A DNA stretch of 64,000 nucleotides. Origin: Paenibacillus dokdonensis (lineage in GTDB: Bacteria; Bacillota; Bacilli; Paenibacillales; Paenibacillaceae). The stretch covers positions 2,008,993 to 2,072,992 of the forward strand of contig NZ_STGQ01000001.1 of assembly GCF_004916975.1 (NCBI RefSeq), read 5' to 3'. Both the position numbers and the translations under genes were made by a program. How positions within the stretch are numbered: the stretch's first letter is position 1; every line of letters begins with the position of its first letter. The notes below the pieces were generated by a model. That model did no database searches, was not told the origin of the DNA, and saw only the letters and a list, made by a program, of their open reading frames with translations. This document shows, piece by piece, positions 36,075 to 46,300 of this stretch.

Positions 36075-36948
36075 CAGCCGTTTCGGAGGACTGCTGCGCA
36101 GAGACGGGTTTAAAGCGATATGGTTCCTGACGCCGAGTCTGGTTGGTTTTGCGTTGTTTTATATCATTCCATTCTTGATGGGCATCTATGAATCGTTCAC
36201 AGACGGTTCGTTAGGTGGAACATTCGTTGGATTCGATAACTACAAGGAGGTCCTCAACAGCAGCTCATTCCGTAAGGCTTCAGCCAATACGCTGCTGTTT
36301 ACCAGCATAGGTGTTCCGCTGCTTATTTTGTTATCACTGCTTCTGGCATTGCTTTTGAACAAGTCCATGTACTTGCGTAATTGGCTCCGCAGCTCTTTTA
36401 TCTTGCCGCTCGTCGTGCCTGTTGCATCCATCGTTATGTTCTGGCAAATTCTTTTCGATTGGAATGGGACCTTGAATGCATGGCTGCATCATTTCCATTA
36501 TGGACGGGTCGATTGGATGCAATCGAATGGGTCGATGAGCATCATTGTACTCATGTATATTTGGAAAAATATTGGCTACAACATGATTTTATTTCTAGCA
36601 GGTCTTCAATCCATTCCAAAAGATTACTATGAAACGGCACAAATCGAGGGAGCAAGCAGACCTCGTCAATTGATTCACATCACGCTGGTGTACTTGACTC
36701 CTACGATGTTTTTCGTCGTTCTAATCTCGATAATCAATTCTTTTAAAGTGTTTCGGGAGACGTATTTGCTTGCAGGGGATTATCCTTATGACCGCATCTA
36801 TATGATGCAGCACTACATGAATAACATGTTCTTCACGCTCGATATTCAGAAGTTGACTTCTGCTGCCACGCTTATGGTTGTCTGCATCATCATTCTTGTA
36901 ATGGGTCTATTAAGCATCGAGCGTCGATTTCGGGATAATTTTGAGTGA
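36067..36948 (+). CDS. ABC permease, MalF/UgpA type (cassette 1)
   Basis: The product has 293 residues with six predicted transmembrane helices. The EAA loop that contacts the ATPase is present (DYYETAQIEGASRPRQLIHI). It overlaps the binding-protein gene by eight bases and precedes the second permease by 15 bases. No ATPase gene is nearby, so a shared MsmX-type ATPase encoded elsewhere would be needed if this works as an importer. The protein is highly similar along its length to the permease at 54257. Confidence 0.92.
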   Translation: MNSSRFGGLLRRDGFKAIWFLTPSLVGFALFYIIPFLMGIYESFTDGSLGGTFVGFDNYKEVLNSSSFRKASANTLLFTSIGVPLLILLSLLLALLLNKSMYLRNWLRSSFILPLVVPVASIVMFWQILFDWNGTLNAWLHHFHYGRVDWMQSNGSMSIIVLMYIWKNIGYNMILFLAGLQSIPKDYYETAQIEGASRPRQLIHITLVYLTPTMFFVVLISIINSFKVFRETYLLAGDYPYDRIYMMQHYMNNMFFTLDIQKLTSAATLMVVCIIILVMGLLSIERRFRDNFE

Positions 36949-36963
36949 ACAGGGAGGGACACC

Positions 36964-37842
36964 ATGAAAACAAAGCAGTGGATTCCAAGGCTAATGTTGA
37001 CGCTGCTGTTGGGTGCAGCAGCCATCATGATGCTAGTGCCGATTCTGCTAACCATCACGAACTCCCTAATGACGGAGCAAGAGATAGGACAAAATTATGG
37101 CCTGATCGGACAAATGATTGATGTGGCTAAAGGTGGCGAAAACACATTTATCAATCTGAAGTTGATCCCCGATTGGATTTCTTTTGGACAATATGCTGAA
37201 GTGTTGATTTTATCTACAAAGTTCCTGCAGATGTTCTGGAATTCAGTAGCGATGGTCGTTCCGATCGTTGCCGGACAAACCGTTGTTGCCTCGCTGGCAG
37301 CATATGCTTTTGCCAAGCTTCACTTTATCGGGAGAGACAAGCTGTTCATGCTTTATTTGATGACAATGCTTATGCCGTTTCAAGTGACGCTAGTTCCGAA
37401 CTATCTGGTAATAGACAAGCTTGGGCTCATGAATCATGCCACAGCAATAATACTGCCCGGCATCTTTGGGGCATTTGGCGTCTTTATGATGCGACAATTT
37501 ATGGCGCATATTCCTGGAGCGTATTCCGAAGCTGCCATGATGGATGGAGGGGGACAATGGGTGATCTTCTGACGCATCATTCTGCCGCTTGTCAAACCCG
37601 GTCTGGCAGCTTTGATGGTTTTACTTTTTGTCGACTATTGGAACATGATTGAGCAGCCTCTCATTTTTCTGCAAGATTCCTATAAACAGCCCTTGTCTCT
37701 TTATCTTGCACAGATTAACAAAGATGCGCTGGGAATCGGATTCGCGGCTTCTGCACTGTATATGGCTCCAATGGTTCTTCTATTTCTTTATGCAGAGTCT
37801 TATTTTATTGAAGGTATTCAGTTATCGGGGATTAAAGGTTAG
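36964..37842 (+). pseudogene. ABC permease, MalG/UgpE type, with in-frame TGA (cassette 1)
   Basis: The first 202 codons encode five helices and the EAA loop start (AYSEAAMMDGGGQWVIF). TGA at 37570-37572 is followed in the same frame by RIILPLVKPGLAALMVLLFV and the rest of the protein to 37842, ending SYFIEGIQLSGIKG. The intact relative at 55150 reads straight through this point. Many MalG-type permeases have Phe-Trp-Arg here, so TGG-to-TGA is the simplest change. The truncated product loses the second half of the EAA loop and the last helix and should be inactive, unless readthrough occurs or the base is a sequencing error. Confidence 0.85.
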
Positions 37843-37859
37843 CTTAGGAGTGATTATCA

Positions 37860-38993
37860 TTGCAAGAGGAGATATCAAAGTCAAGAAAACGTAAGGTTGG
37901 TCTAATTGCAGGCTTGTTTATCGGGCTTCTGCTCATGCTGACGTTTGCAGGCAACACCTTTCAGGCCCTCACGCTGCCTAAGGTAATTACCTCACAAATA
38001 ACAAAGGGATCGCTTGTTCATTCTTATGAGGGCAGCTCGACGGTAAATCCGCAGGAGGAGAGAGAACTTACGAATCCCGCAGGCTGGAAAGTATCGAAGG
38101 TGCTCGTTAAGAACGGAGAGGCCGTGAACAAAGGTCAGTCTCTAATAAAATATGAGGGAATTGAAATCAAGCAGCAGCTTGCCGATGAACAATCCGCTCT
38201 CAAGAAAAGTAATTTATCATTGGAGCAGCTTAAATATAGTGTGATGCTAGCTATGCAAGGAGAAGATGATGCCGCCAAAATAAGCGCCTCAGCGGCTTTG
38301 GAAACAGCAAAGGTTGATATGACGACACAGCAGCAGCATATTCAAAATCTTAAAAATACTCTTGCTGCCAATCAGCAAATTGTGGCCCCATTCAACGGGA
38401 TTGTCACGGAGATTAGTGCGATTGAGGGGTTCAGCTCCAGCGGAGTTCCGGATATTAAGATTTCCAACGCTGAAAAGGGATATAAGCTCGAGCTTCTTAT
38501 ACCTTCCGAGATGGCTTCGATGCTCAGCGTAGGCGAAGTTCTGGATAACATGAAGCTTGATCGGGAAGATCATCCATCTTTAACGGGGAAGATCGAAAAG
38601 CTGGACGAAGCATTGAATTCTACGAATAACAGCTCCAATACTTCTGATGCTAACGCACCTGTTAGCGCGATGTATCATCTAGTGATCGCTCTCGAGGACC
38701 ATGATCTTCATGGGGGAGAGCGAGTGGAGGTCCAGCTCATGAAATCAAAAGGTGAAGATCAGATGCTGGTTCCGAATAAAGCCGTTCACAAGGACAATCA
38801 AGGTGTTTATGTTTATACCATCAGTGAATCAGCAAGCCCATTAGGGAACGCATATTATGCCGTACGTACACCGATAAAGATCTCTGATGCGAATGATGTA
38901 TCTACAGCTGTGAGCGAAGGTCTATTTGATCAGCAGGAAATTATTGTGGAGAACAGCGGTCTTATTATGGATGGGACACGCGTCCACAAATAG
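37860..38993 (+). CDS. HlyD-like membrane fusion/adaptor protein (cassette 1)
   Basis: The product has 377 residues from TTG 37860, nine bases after AGGAG. One N-terminal transmembrane helix (VGLIAGLFIGLLLMLTFAGN) is followed by the two halves of a lipoyl-type hairpin domain (VSKVLVKNGEAVNKGQSLIK, then IVAPFNGIVTEISAIEGFSS) around a helical hairpin, then a beta-barrel domain. This is the build of MacA/YknX-type adaptors that normally work with exporters. Finding it behind import-type permeases is unusual. A truncated relative is at 56116-56391. Confidence 0.82.
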   Translation: MQEEISKSRKRKVGLIAGLFIGLLLMLTFAGNTFQALTLPKVITSQITKGSLVHSYEGSSTVNPQEERELTNPAGWKVSKVLVKNGEAVNKGQSLIKYEGIEIKQQLADEQSALKKSNLSLEQLKYSVMLAMQGEDDAAKISASAALETAKVDMTTQQQHIQNLKNTLAANQQIVAPFNGIVTEISAIEGFSSSGVPDIKISNAEKGYKLELLIPSEMASMLSVGEVLDNMKLDREDHPSLTGKIEKLDEALNSTNNSSNTSDANAPVSAMYHLVIALEDHDLHGGERVEVQLMKSKGEDQMLVPNKAVHKDNQGVYVYTISESASPLGNAYYAVRTPIKISDANDVSTAVSEGLFDQQEIIVENSGLIMDGTRVHK

Positions 38994-39042
38994 CTCTGAG
39001 ATGGAGACTACACAATTCAAGAATAAAACCGGAGGAGAACGA

Positions 39043-41601
39043 ATGAGAAAGCATGGAACCATATATATTGCTGTACTGTTAAATATTTTTGTCTTTAGCC
39101 AAATATCGCCTTATCCGATCCAGGCTGCTTCTGTCCAATCTGGTACAAATACAACAGGAGTTTCAAACAGCAGTCTCGGTACGATTTCATTAAATTCCAA
39201 GATTAAAGCTACCCTTGAAGAAGTCCATATTTGGCCGCAGGCAACAGGCAATATCGTGACGTACACCTTGAACTACACGAATACAGGCAGCAGCAGCGTA
39301 AGTCTGATGAATTTCTTTTCGAAGGTGGTATCTCCGGGGGGATCAATTATTATGGGTCATCCCATCACTAATGATGTATCGAAAAAAAATGTGTTATCCA
39401 AGGAAAGCATACGGGTAACATATTATGTCAATATGAAACAATTAAATTCTCTTAAAGGTATGAAGTTCCCCGTGTATGTCTGGGACATCAATGCCAAAGA
39501 TTATTTGAAACATGCAGGTACCTTTACACTACCCGCTAATTATTCAAACGTGACGCTCATTGGAAAAAGCATAAATACCACCATGAATAATAACCCGGTT
39601 ACAGCAGGCAGCCAATCGCTGGAGATCTATAAATATAACGGAAAAGTTTATGCGAAGGTCGGATTCAACCTGACCAATCGGGGCAGTAAGGTATTTGAGG
39701 ATCCGGGATACAAGGCATATCTGGTATCGGCCGGAGGAAGCATATTCAAACTGTCCATAAGCGGATCGCAGACGGATTATAAAATTCAGCCTAACGAAAA
39801 AAAGACCATATATTATGTGACAGAGATCCCTTCTTATCTAAAAACCGATAATATGAAGCTCCAATTCACGCAAAAGGATGATGCATTGCAGCAGGAATAC
39901 GCTGGATCTTCGTACAAGCTTCCTGCGGCTGCTATGGCTAATTTAGTCGTTGGCAAGAATGCTGTTAAAAAAATCATGATCCATAACAATATCATCGAAA
40001 CGGAGCTTAAAAATGCCAGTGTAGCCAGTGAGGATGGCAAGGGGGAGTGGTCATTCCAACTGCGTATGAAGAATACCGGTAATAAGGCGGTAACACTGTC
40101 TGCATACGATCTTGCCGTGAATGCTAAGAATGGAAAAAGGTTTCCGCTGGACTCCAAAGGATTAAGCGGCTTAGTGATAAAGCCTATGGAGGAGAAAATT
40201 ATTCCACTCCATGTGCAGATTCCGCTGGAAATTGAACAGAACACTCTTCAACTCGAATTGATTGAATCTGTCTCCAAGGAGCTTGCAGGAGATACAGCAG
40301 CAGCGGGTACTGTGGAAGCGACAGGAACAAAGGAACCGGGTGCCGAGCTGAAGCTTCCCATTGCGTATTTCACCATCCCATATGTCCTGCATACGGATGC
40401 ACAGAAGGGACAAGTATACAGTGCGACGAATTCATACGGAACTTTCTCCTACAGTCTTCAATCGCTGCAGCGCCTCCCCTGGAAAGATGAGGATATCTTA
40501 GCAGCCAAACTGAATATTACCAACATGCAATCGACCAATCTCTCTCTGCCCGACTTAAAGGGGATGTTAAAGATAGATAATGATGAACTATCTGCTTCGA
40601 CCGAAATAATGATGGACAAGGGCATTGCTGTATTAGGACCCGGACAGAGTACAAGCATCAACGTAATCGCCCATATTCCTTACACCCAAGAATTTCACAC
40701 CTTAAAGGTAAATCTATATTCATCTGAAAAAGATGAGAAAATGCCATTTCTTACATTAAGTACGCCGAATACAATGAACGCGATCGAATCTATTAAGCAA
40801 GGCGGCAGCTATGTAGTTTCAGGTCTAGGTAGAAATGCCAAAGTTAAGGAAAATAAAACGATAGTCTATGAGGGAATGAATTCAAATATTGTCTATACGG
40901 AAATGCTTCTTGGCAGTGAAGAGAAGCGCCAAAGCAAGATGGCCCGTCTTCAGGCATATTACAGAACAGCCGATGGACAGCTGTATGAAGCTGAGTCCAA
41001 TCAACCGGACAATCCGGCAACACCGGACGTTAAGCAATTTATTACCTTCTCAGCAAAACTTCCCAAATCAGCAGTAACCTCAGACCTCTCGCTATACATT
41101 GGACCGGGAATTACCGGCACTAAATTTACCGAACCAGGAGAGGCTCCGACAGGATATATTGATATTTCAGCATTACAGCTCAATCCAGCTGTGAGCCGCC
41201 CCCAAACGAGTTTGACACTGGTTTCCTTGTATCCTTATCAACTGTCCGTTCTAAATTCGAAAGGCTGGACAATGGAAGGCAGTGACAGCTTGAATATCAC
41301 TGTGAATTACAACCTGCAGCGGGAAAATAGTTATGACATGGGGAATTTCAATCATAAGCTGGTGCTCAAAATGACAGATGCAACCGGTCAGTCACAGGAA
41401 AAAAACCTGAACATAGGCACCGATCTGACGGTAGGGAATTACAATACGTTCATGGCTACCTTCAACAGCAATCAGTATAAGACTTTAACTGGAGGAGTCT
41501 ACCGGTTAACCTTGTATGATGAGCTTATGGGTGAACGTATTGAACTTGCCAGTCAAACCTATAATTTGTCCATCGAAAAAGCCCAGGAAACCGAAAAATA
41601 A
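39043..41601 (+). CDS. Large secreted protein of tandem beta-rich modules (cassette 1)
   Basis: About 852 residues from ATG 39043 behind GGAGGAG; the longer open frame from 38926 overlaps the adaptor and is not needed. An N-terminal signal peptide (IYIAVLLNIFVFSQISPYPI, cleaved near QAA) suggests secretion. The mature part is beta-rich and seems to repeat about five times a module ending in a strand plus Ile/Leu-Pro turn: IYYVTEIPSYLKTDNMKLQF, IIPLHVQIPLEIEQNTLQLE, INVIAHIPYTQEFHTLKVNL, and FSAKLPKSAVTSDLSLYIG. There is no anchor or catalytic motif I recognise. Collinear relative at 57409. Surface binding or scaffold role inferred only from context. Confidence 0.75.
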   Translation: MRKHGTIYIAVLLNIFVFSQISPYPIQAASVQSGTNTTGVSNSSLGTISLNSKIKATLEEVHIWPQATGNIVTYTLNYTNTGSSSVSLMNFFSKVVSPGGSIIMGHPITNDVSKKNVLSKESIRVTYYVNMKQLNSLKGMKFPVYVWDINAKDYLKHAGTFTLPANYSNVTLIGKSINTTMNNNPVTAGSQSLEIYKYNGKVYAKVGFNLTNRGSKVFEDPGYKAYLVSAGGSIFKLSISGSQTDYKIQPNEKKTIYYVTEIPSYLKTDNMKLQFTQKDDALQQEYAGSSYKLPAAAMANLVVGKNAVKKIMIHNNIIETELKNASVASEDGKGEWSFQLRMKNTGNKAVTLSAYDLAVNAKNGKRFPLDSKGLSGLVIKPMEEKIIPLHVQIPLEIEQNTLQLELIESVSKELAGDTAAAGTVEATGTKEPGAELKLPIAYFTIPYVLHTDAQKGQVYSATNSYGTFSYSLQSLQRLPWKDEDILAAKLNITNMQSTNLSLPDLKGMLKIDNDELSASTEIMMDKGIAVLGPGQSTSINVIAHIPYTQEFHTLKVNLYSSEKDEKMPFLTLSTPNTMNAIESIKQGGSYVVSGLGRNAKVKENKTIVYEGMNSNIVYTEMLLGSEEKRQSKMARLQAYYRTADGQLYEAESNQPDNPATPDVKQFITFSAKLPKSAVTSDLSLYIGPGITGTKFTEPGEAPTGYIDISALQLNPAVSRPQTSLTLVSLYPYQLSVLNSKGWTMEGSDSLNITVNYNLQRENSYDMGNFNHKLVLKMTDATGQSQEKNLNIGTDLTVGNYNTFMATFNSNQYKTLTGGVYRLTLYDELMGERIELASQTYNLSIEKAQETEK

Positions 41602-41604
41602 CGG

Positions 41605-41629
41605 AAAAAGCACCTTCGGGTGCTTTTTT
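41605..41629 (+). terminator. Terminator of cassette 1
   Basis: AAAAAGCACC-TTCG-GGTGCTTTTTT: a perfect stem with a TTCG tetraloop, 3 bases after the stop codon. Confidence 0.92.
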
Positions 41630-41682
41630 ATTGAAGCTGCGGAGTGCTCACATCCCATTTCTTTCACACTCAGATCAAATTG

Positions 41683-41720
41683 AAAAGCCTGTCATCTCAT
41701 AATGAGAAGACAGGCTTTTA
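41683..41720 (-). terminator. Terminator of the redoxin operon
   Basis: AAAAGCCTGTC (41683-41693) pairs with GACAGGCTTTT (41709-41719), with inner TCTCAT/ATGAGA pairing. It lies 41 bases beyond the redoxin stop on the minus strand. Confidence 0.82.
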
Positions 41721-41761
41721 CTACGTGGTACCACTTCTTAAGGGAATGGAGCGCATACACC

Positions 41762-42319
41762 TTATTTCCCGGCGGCGAAGCGTTCAATTGTTTCAAAAGG
41801 CAGATGATCCGTGATTAAGCTTCCGTAATAGGCGACAGTCACGATACCTTCTTCATCTATCAGAAATTCAGCCGGGATCCGGTTGAAATTGGAGCCTTCC
41901 TCCGGCGTAAGCTTGAACCCGGCAGCCTCGACTTGATCACTAATTTTCTGATGGATACCCGGCTGCGATAATGTTGCCTTCGTTTTGGCTTCCGATGTCT
42001 CGACACCATATAGCTTGTAGATTTCAGCTGCAGGATCGGCAATGAGGGAAAAGGGAGCATTTTGTTGGCCCACATACCTGTGGAGATTAGCTTCGGGGGA
42101 TTCGAATAATGCGATGACTTCCATTCCCTGATGCTGCCATTCCGGATACCGCTGGATAAATTGATGCACTCGCAGATTGCACAGCGCACAGGCTGAGTTA
42201 CGGAAAAAGGCAAGCAATATTTTGCGTCCGCGATATTTTTCTAGTGTAATGCACTCGTTGTTCTGATCTGTCATTTGGAATAAGGGAGCTGTGTCCCCGT
42301 GCAGAAGCTGATGATTCAT
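41762..42319 (-). CDS. Redoxin / AhpC-TSA family thiol protein
   Basis: About 185 residues from ATG 42319 behind AGGAGGG. The thioredoxin-fold peroxiredoxin-like pattern is clear (GDTAPLFQMTDQNNECITLE, then RGRKILLAFFRNSACALCNL). The active site is CALC, a CxxC motif, where typical peroxiredoxins have PxxxTxxC, so a thiol-disulfide role or atypical peroxidase is possible. It is soluble and lies downstream of a Crp/Fnr regulator on the same strand, probably in one operon. Confidence 0.82.
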   Translation of the reverse strand: MNHQLLHGDTAPLFQMTDQNNECITLEKYRGRKILLAFFRNSACALCNLRVHQFIQRYPEWQHQGMEVIALFESPEANLHRYVGQQNAPFSLIADPAAEIYKLYGVETSEAKTKATLSQPGIHQKISDQVEAAGFKLTPEEGSNFNRIPAEFLIDEEGIVTVAYYGSLITDHLPFETIERFAAGK

Positions 42320-42401
42320 ATGGTTTTCCCTCCTAAATTTCGGGTCTGGCGTTAACACCTACAACCCTAATTTAGCAGGTGAAAAGCGATCCCTCCGTGA
42401 C

Positions 42402-43073
42402 TTAGTCACCAAGTGCTTCCAGCTTGGTTCTCTGGACTATTTTCACCCATCCCCGTCCTGTCTGAACCCATCCGTTTTGCTTAAACCGGAGCAGTGTTCG
42501 GGAAACGACCTCACGCGCAGAACCAATCTCTTCAGCCAATTCCTGATGTGTCGTGTGAAGAAGCGGCTGATCCTCTGTGGTTACGCGAAGCAGGGCTTTG
42601 ACTAGTCTCATTTCAAGAGGCATGAATTGTTTCTCCTGCAGCATATCGACCATTCGGAGCATGCCTTCGAGGAGACCTCCAAAAATAGTTCTGCGAATGG
42701 GTTCATATTCCTGTACCCAACGCAAAAAGCTGCTTTTGAGCACAAATAGCACATCCACATCACATTCGGCGATCAGAGAGCCCGGATAATCGCGTCCACT
42801 TAACCCGCTGAGTACCATCAGTGAACAGACCTCTCCTGCGGAGAGCATATTTAATACCGATTCATTTCCCTTTTCATTGATAACCGTAATCCGGGCTGTC
42901 CCGCTAAGCAGAAACATGCCGTATATTGCCGCATCTTCGCGGTGAAATATTCTGGTTTTGGCGGGGAAACGCCGTACGAAAGGCTGGGCGTCTGCCCATT
43001 CTCCCGGCTGCAGAGCGCTGAAGCAAGGGAATATGTCCAGCAGATGGGTGTCTTCAATCCCCGAAATTGTCAT
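42402..43073 (-). CDS. Crp/Fnr-family transcriptional regulator
   Basis: About 223 residues from ATG 43073 (AAAGGA upstream). It has an N-terminal cyclic-nucleotide-binding-like beta barrel (AAIYGMFLLSGTARITVINE), a long dimer helix and the C-terminal winged helix (THQELAEEIGSAREVVSRTL). The cysteines of an Fnr iron-sulfur cluster are not grouped at the N-terminus, so an oxygen sensor of the classical type is unlikely. It lies 82 bases upstream of the redoxin start, and redox or stress control of that gene is inferred. Confidence 0.87.
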   Translation of the reverse strand: MTISGIEDTHLLDIFPCFSALQPGEWADAQPFVRRFPAKTRIFHREDAAIYGMFLLSGTARITVINEKGNESVLNMLSAGEVCSLMVLSGLSGRDYPGSLIAECDVDVLFVLKSSFLRWVQEYEPIRRTIFGGLLEGMLRMVDMLQEKQFMPLEMRLVKALLRVTTEDQPLLHTTHQELAEEIGSAREVVSRTLLRFKQNGWVQTGRGWVKIVQRTKLEALGD

Positions 43074-43191
43074 TTTTATTTTGTCCTTTCTGTACACGCT
43101 TGTAAGAATAAAGAGTTACTATGAATATTTTAGAACACTATAGATCCACTTGGAAGAGCAGTAATCGATGATTTGACGTATATAGGATTTA

Positions 43192-43259
43192 ATTAATGTA
43201 TACTTAGAATAAAATAAATAATATTATTTACATCCAATGATAATATAGTATACATTAAT
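43192..43259. promoter_or_regulatory. Long inverted repeat upstream of the GH106 gene
   Basis: ATTAATGTATACT (43192-43204) and AGTATACATTAAT (43247-43259) are perfect 13-bp inverted copies 42 bases apart. Each is centred on a GTATAC palindrome, so they look like two operator sites for a dimeric repressor. They end 75 bases before the glycosidase start codon. Confidence 0.6.
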
Positions 43260-43334
43260 ATAAAATCGAATAGTCTGTTACTTGGTGAATGTAATCATTA
43301 TATGAATGATACGTAGGAGAGGAGCGATAAATCC

Positions 43335-46300
43335 GTGACAAATAAGCTGTACGAATTATTTGTTGAACCGACTCCGGCCTTTCGAGGGAAACCGTTCTGG
43401 TCATGGAATGGCAGGCTTGACCCAGAGGAGCTGCTGCGCCAAATACAACATTTCAAGGAAATGGGCTTCGGAGGTTTCTTTATGCATTCAAGAACAGGGC
43501 TCGCTACCGAGTACCTGGGTGATGAATGGTTCGAGCTCATCAACCTTTGCGCGGAGGAGGCTGAGCGGCTTGGCCTTGAAGCCTGGCTTTATGATGAGGA
43601 CAGATGGCCAAGCGGCTCGGCAGGCGGCATGGTCACGCAAGAGCCAAAGTATCGCTTGAAATTCATAAGACTTGAAGTCATTCCAGTTGAGCAGTTTGTA
43701 TGGAAAGATCATATGTTTGCGGCTTTTCAGTGTGATGTCGAGGGCATGATTTTCACGAACTGTACGCAGTTGGAAAGGGATCAGGGCAGCGGTCAGCATA
43801 CGGGTCGGACCATGCTTGCTTTCTCTGTGGTAGAGCAGGAGAAGGAAACATTTTATAACGGTTATACATATTTGGATACCTTGAATCGTGAAGCGGTCGA
43901 TCGGTTTCTTGAAGTAACGCATGAACAATATAAGGCGAAGAGCGGAAAACATTTCGGCAAATCTATTAAAGGTATTTTCACCGATGAACCGCATCGGGGA
44001 GCGTTAATGGACGGGTTCGGAATTCAAAATGAAAACGGGCATTGGCACGCACCATGGACGTATTCGCTTTTTGAACAATTTCAGTCCGTATATGGTTACG
44101 ATCTCATTTCACGTCTTCCTGAATTATTTTTAATGCCTGAAGGAAAAGAGTTTTCTCAAGTGAAATGGCATTACGTGGATCTGATTCAGGAAATGTTTCA
44201 AGACAGCTTTGCTAAACCAATGAAGCAATGGTGTGAGAGCAACGGTTTGATTTTGACGGGCCATACTTTGCATGAAGACAGCTTAACCGCCCAAACAGCA
44301 ATGGTTGGGTCACTGATGCGTTTTTATGAGCATATGGGTTATCCCGGTGTCGATGTACTAACAGAAGGTAACGTGAATTATTGGATCGTCAAACAATTGT
44401 CTTCGGCAGCCAGGCAGTTGGGCAAGACATGGATGTTATCTGAGCTATATGGGTGCACAGGCTGGCAAATGCCGTTCGAAGGACATAAGGCCGTCGGCGA
44501 TTGGCAGGCGCTGTTCGGCATTAACTTACGATGCCATCATTTATCCTGGTACACGATGGAGGGGGAATCCAAACGCGATTATCCCGCGAGCATATCCCAT
44601 CAATCGGCCTGGTGGCATGAATATAGTTATGTGGAAACCTATTTTTCAAGACTGGGTGTGATTATGTCGAGTGGGTTACCGGTATGTGATCTGTTGGTTA
44701 TCAATCCGGTCGAAAGCTTATGGGGACAGATCTACCCGGGATGGTCCAGAGGATTATCGGCCGTATCTCGCAAGGTTCAGGAGCTTGAACAAAGATATCA
44801 AGACAATTTTCATTATCTGGCGGGTGGGCAAATCGATTTTGACTATGGCGACGAGGAAATGCTGGGACGTCTATATAGCATCGGTAAGGACAAAGACGGC
44901 AGTGCTGTGCTGTATGTCGGCCAAGCGGCTTATCGGGCCGTGCTTGTGACGGGAATGATGACCATGCGCAGATCCACACTGCAAATACTCAAGCAATTTA
45001 GGGATGCGGGTGGAACTGTAATTTTTGCAGGCGATGCACCGGGTCATATGGATGCACTTGCTTCTGACGAAGTGATCCATTTTGCTAAAAGCGTGAAGCA
45101 TATTCCCTTTGATTGCGATGAATTGCTTACCACTTGCAGAGAGGCGGTCCGGACTTGGGTTACTATTCGGGACGCGGCGACAGGAGCATCCATTCCTGAT
45201 ATATTCGCACAGGTACGCAAGGATAAAGAGCAAACGTACATTGTACTGATGAATATGAACCGCGAGGAGTGGCATAGGAACGTCGTTATAAGCGTCTCAC
45301 AGCCAGGTTTTATCGAGGAGTGGAATTGCCAAACCGGTAAAAGAGGACATATTACTACCAACCTGCATGACGGCGCCAATGAATGGATTACGGATTTCGC
45401 ACCGGTTGGAGAGCATGTATATGTCATCGACGATACGTATGATCAGTCTCTGCCAACAATAATCCGATACGTAAATGTTGACTCGTTAGATATCGCAGAG
45501 CGATTTAAATATCGGTTAAACGAACCGAATGTCTTCGTGCTGGATAGGGTTACTTATCGGTTGGATAAAGAAGAGAAGACAGTTGGACCCATGGAAATTC
45601 TGAAAGCGGATCGGCAAATTAGAACCACATTACAGCTCCCCTTTCGACATGGTGAAATGATTCAGCCTTGGTTTGTAGAAAAGTCCGGTCAGGCCAAAAC
45701 AAATTTGAAGTATCCGCTTGTGCTGAATTATCATTTCCATGTTCATGAAATTCCTGACTCACCCATATATCTTGCCCTTGAAAGCCCGGAGTGCTTCCAA
45801 ATCAGCTTGAACGGAGAACCAATCGAAGCCAAGGACACTGGCGAATGGTGGGTTGACCGCTGCTTCATCAAAATCCCGCTTCCGGCGGGAAACTTTCACG
45901 AAGGAGAAAATGTACTTGAGCTCCAGGTGATGTTCCATCAAGGCATTCATTTGGAAGCCATTTATTTGTTAGGAGAGTTCGGCGTCAATATCGAAGGTAA
46001 TACTTGCACGATGATCAGACAGCCGGATACCCTCAAGCTAGGCTCTATTACGGAGCAGGGCTTCCCTTTTTACGGGGGGATGATCACCTATATTCCAATC
46101 ATGGACGATGAGGAGGAGTATGAGCAGTTTAGCCGGAGAATTGAAAATAATCATAATGGCAGGACAATCATTTCATTCCCTGCATTTGAAGCAGGCTGTA
46201 TAAAAGTTCGTCATGGTGCAGATGATCGCATCATTGCATGGCAGCCTTATGAAACTGAGATCAATAGGAAGAATGGTTCATCGTCACAGCTGGAATTTGA

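Noticed and set aside
37570-37572. Recoding of the TGA as tryptophan or selenocysteine in the permease
   Set aside because: TGA ends other intact genes in the window, no SECIS-like hairpin follows directly, and the intact relative at 55150 has no Cys or Sec at this point.
38926-39042. Longer start for the cassette 1 secreted protein
   Set aside because: It would overlap the adaptor gene and bury the signal peptide; GGAGGAG and the signal peptide both point to ATG 39043.
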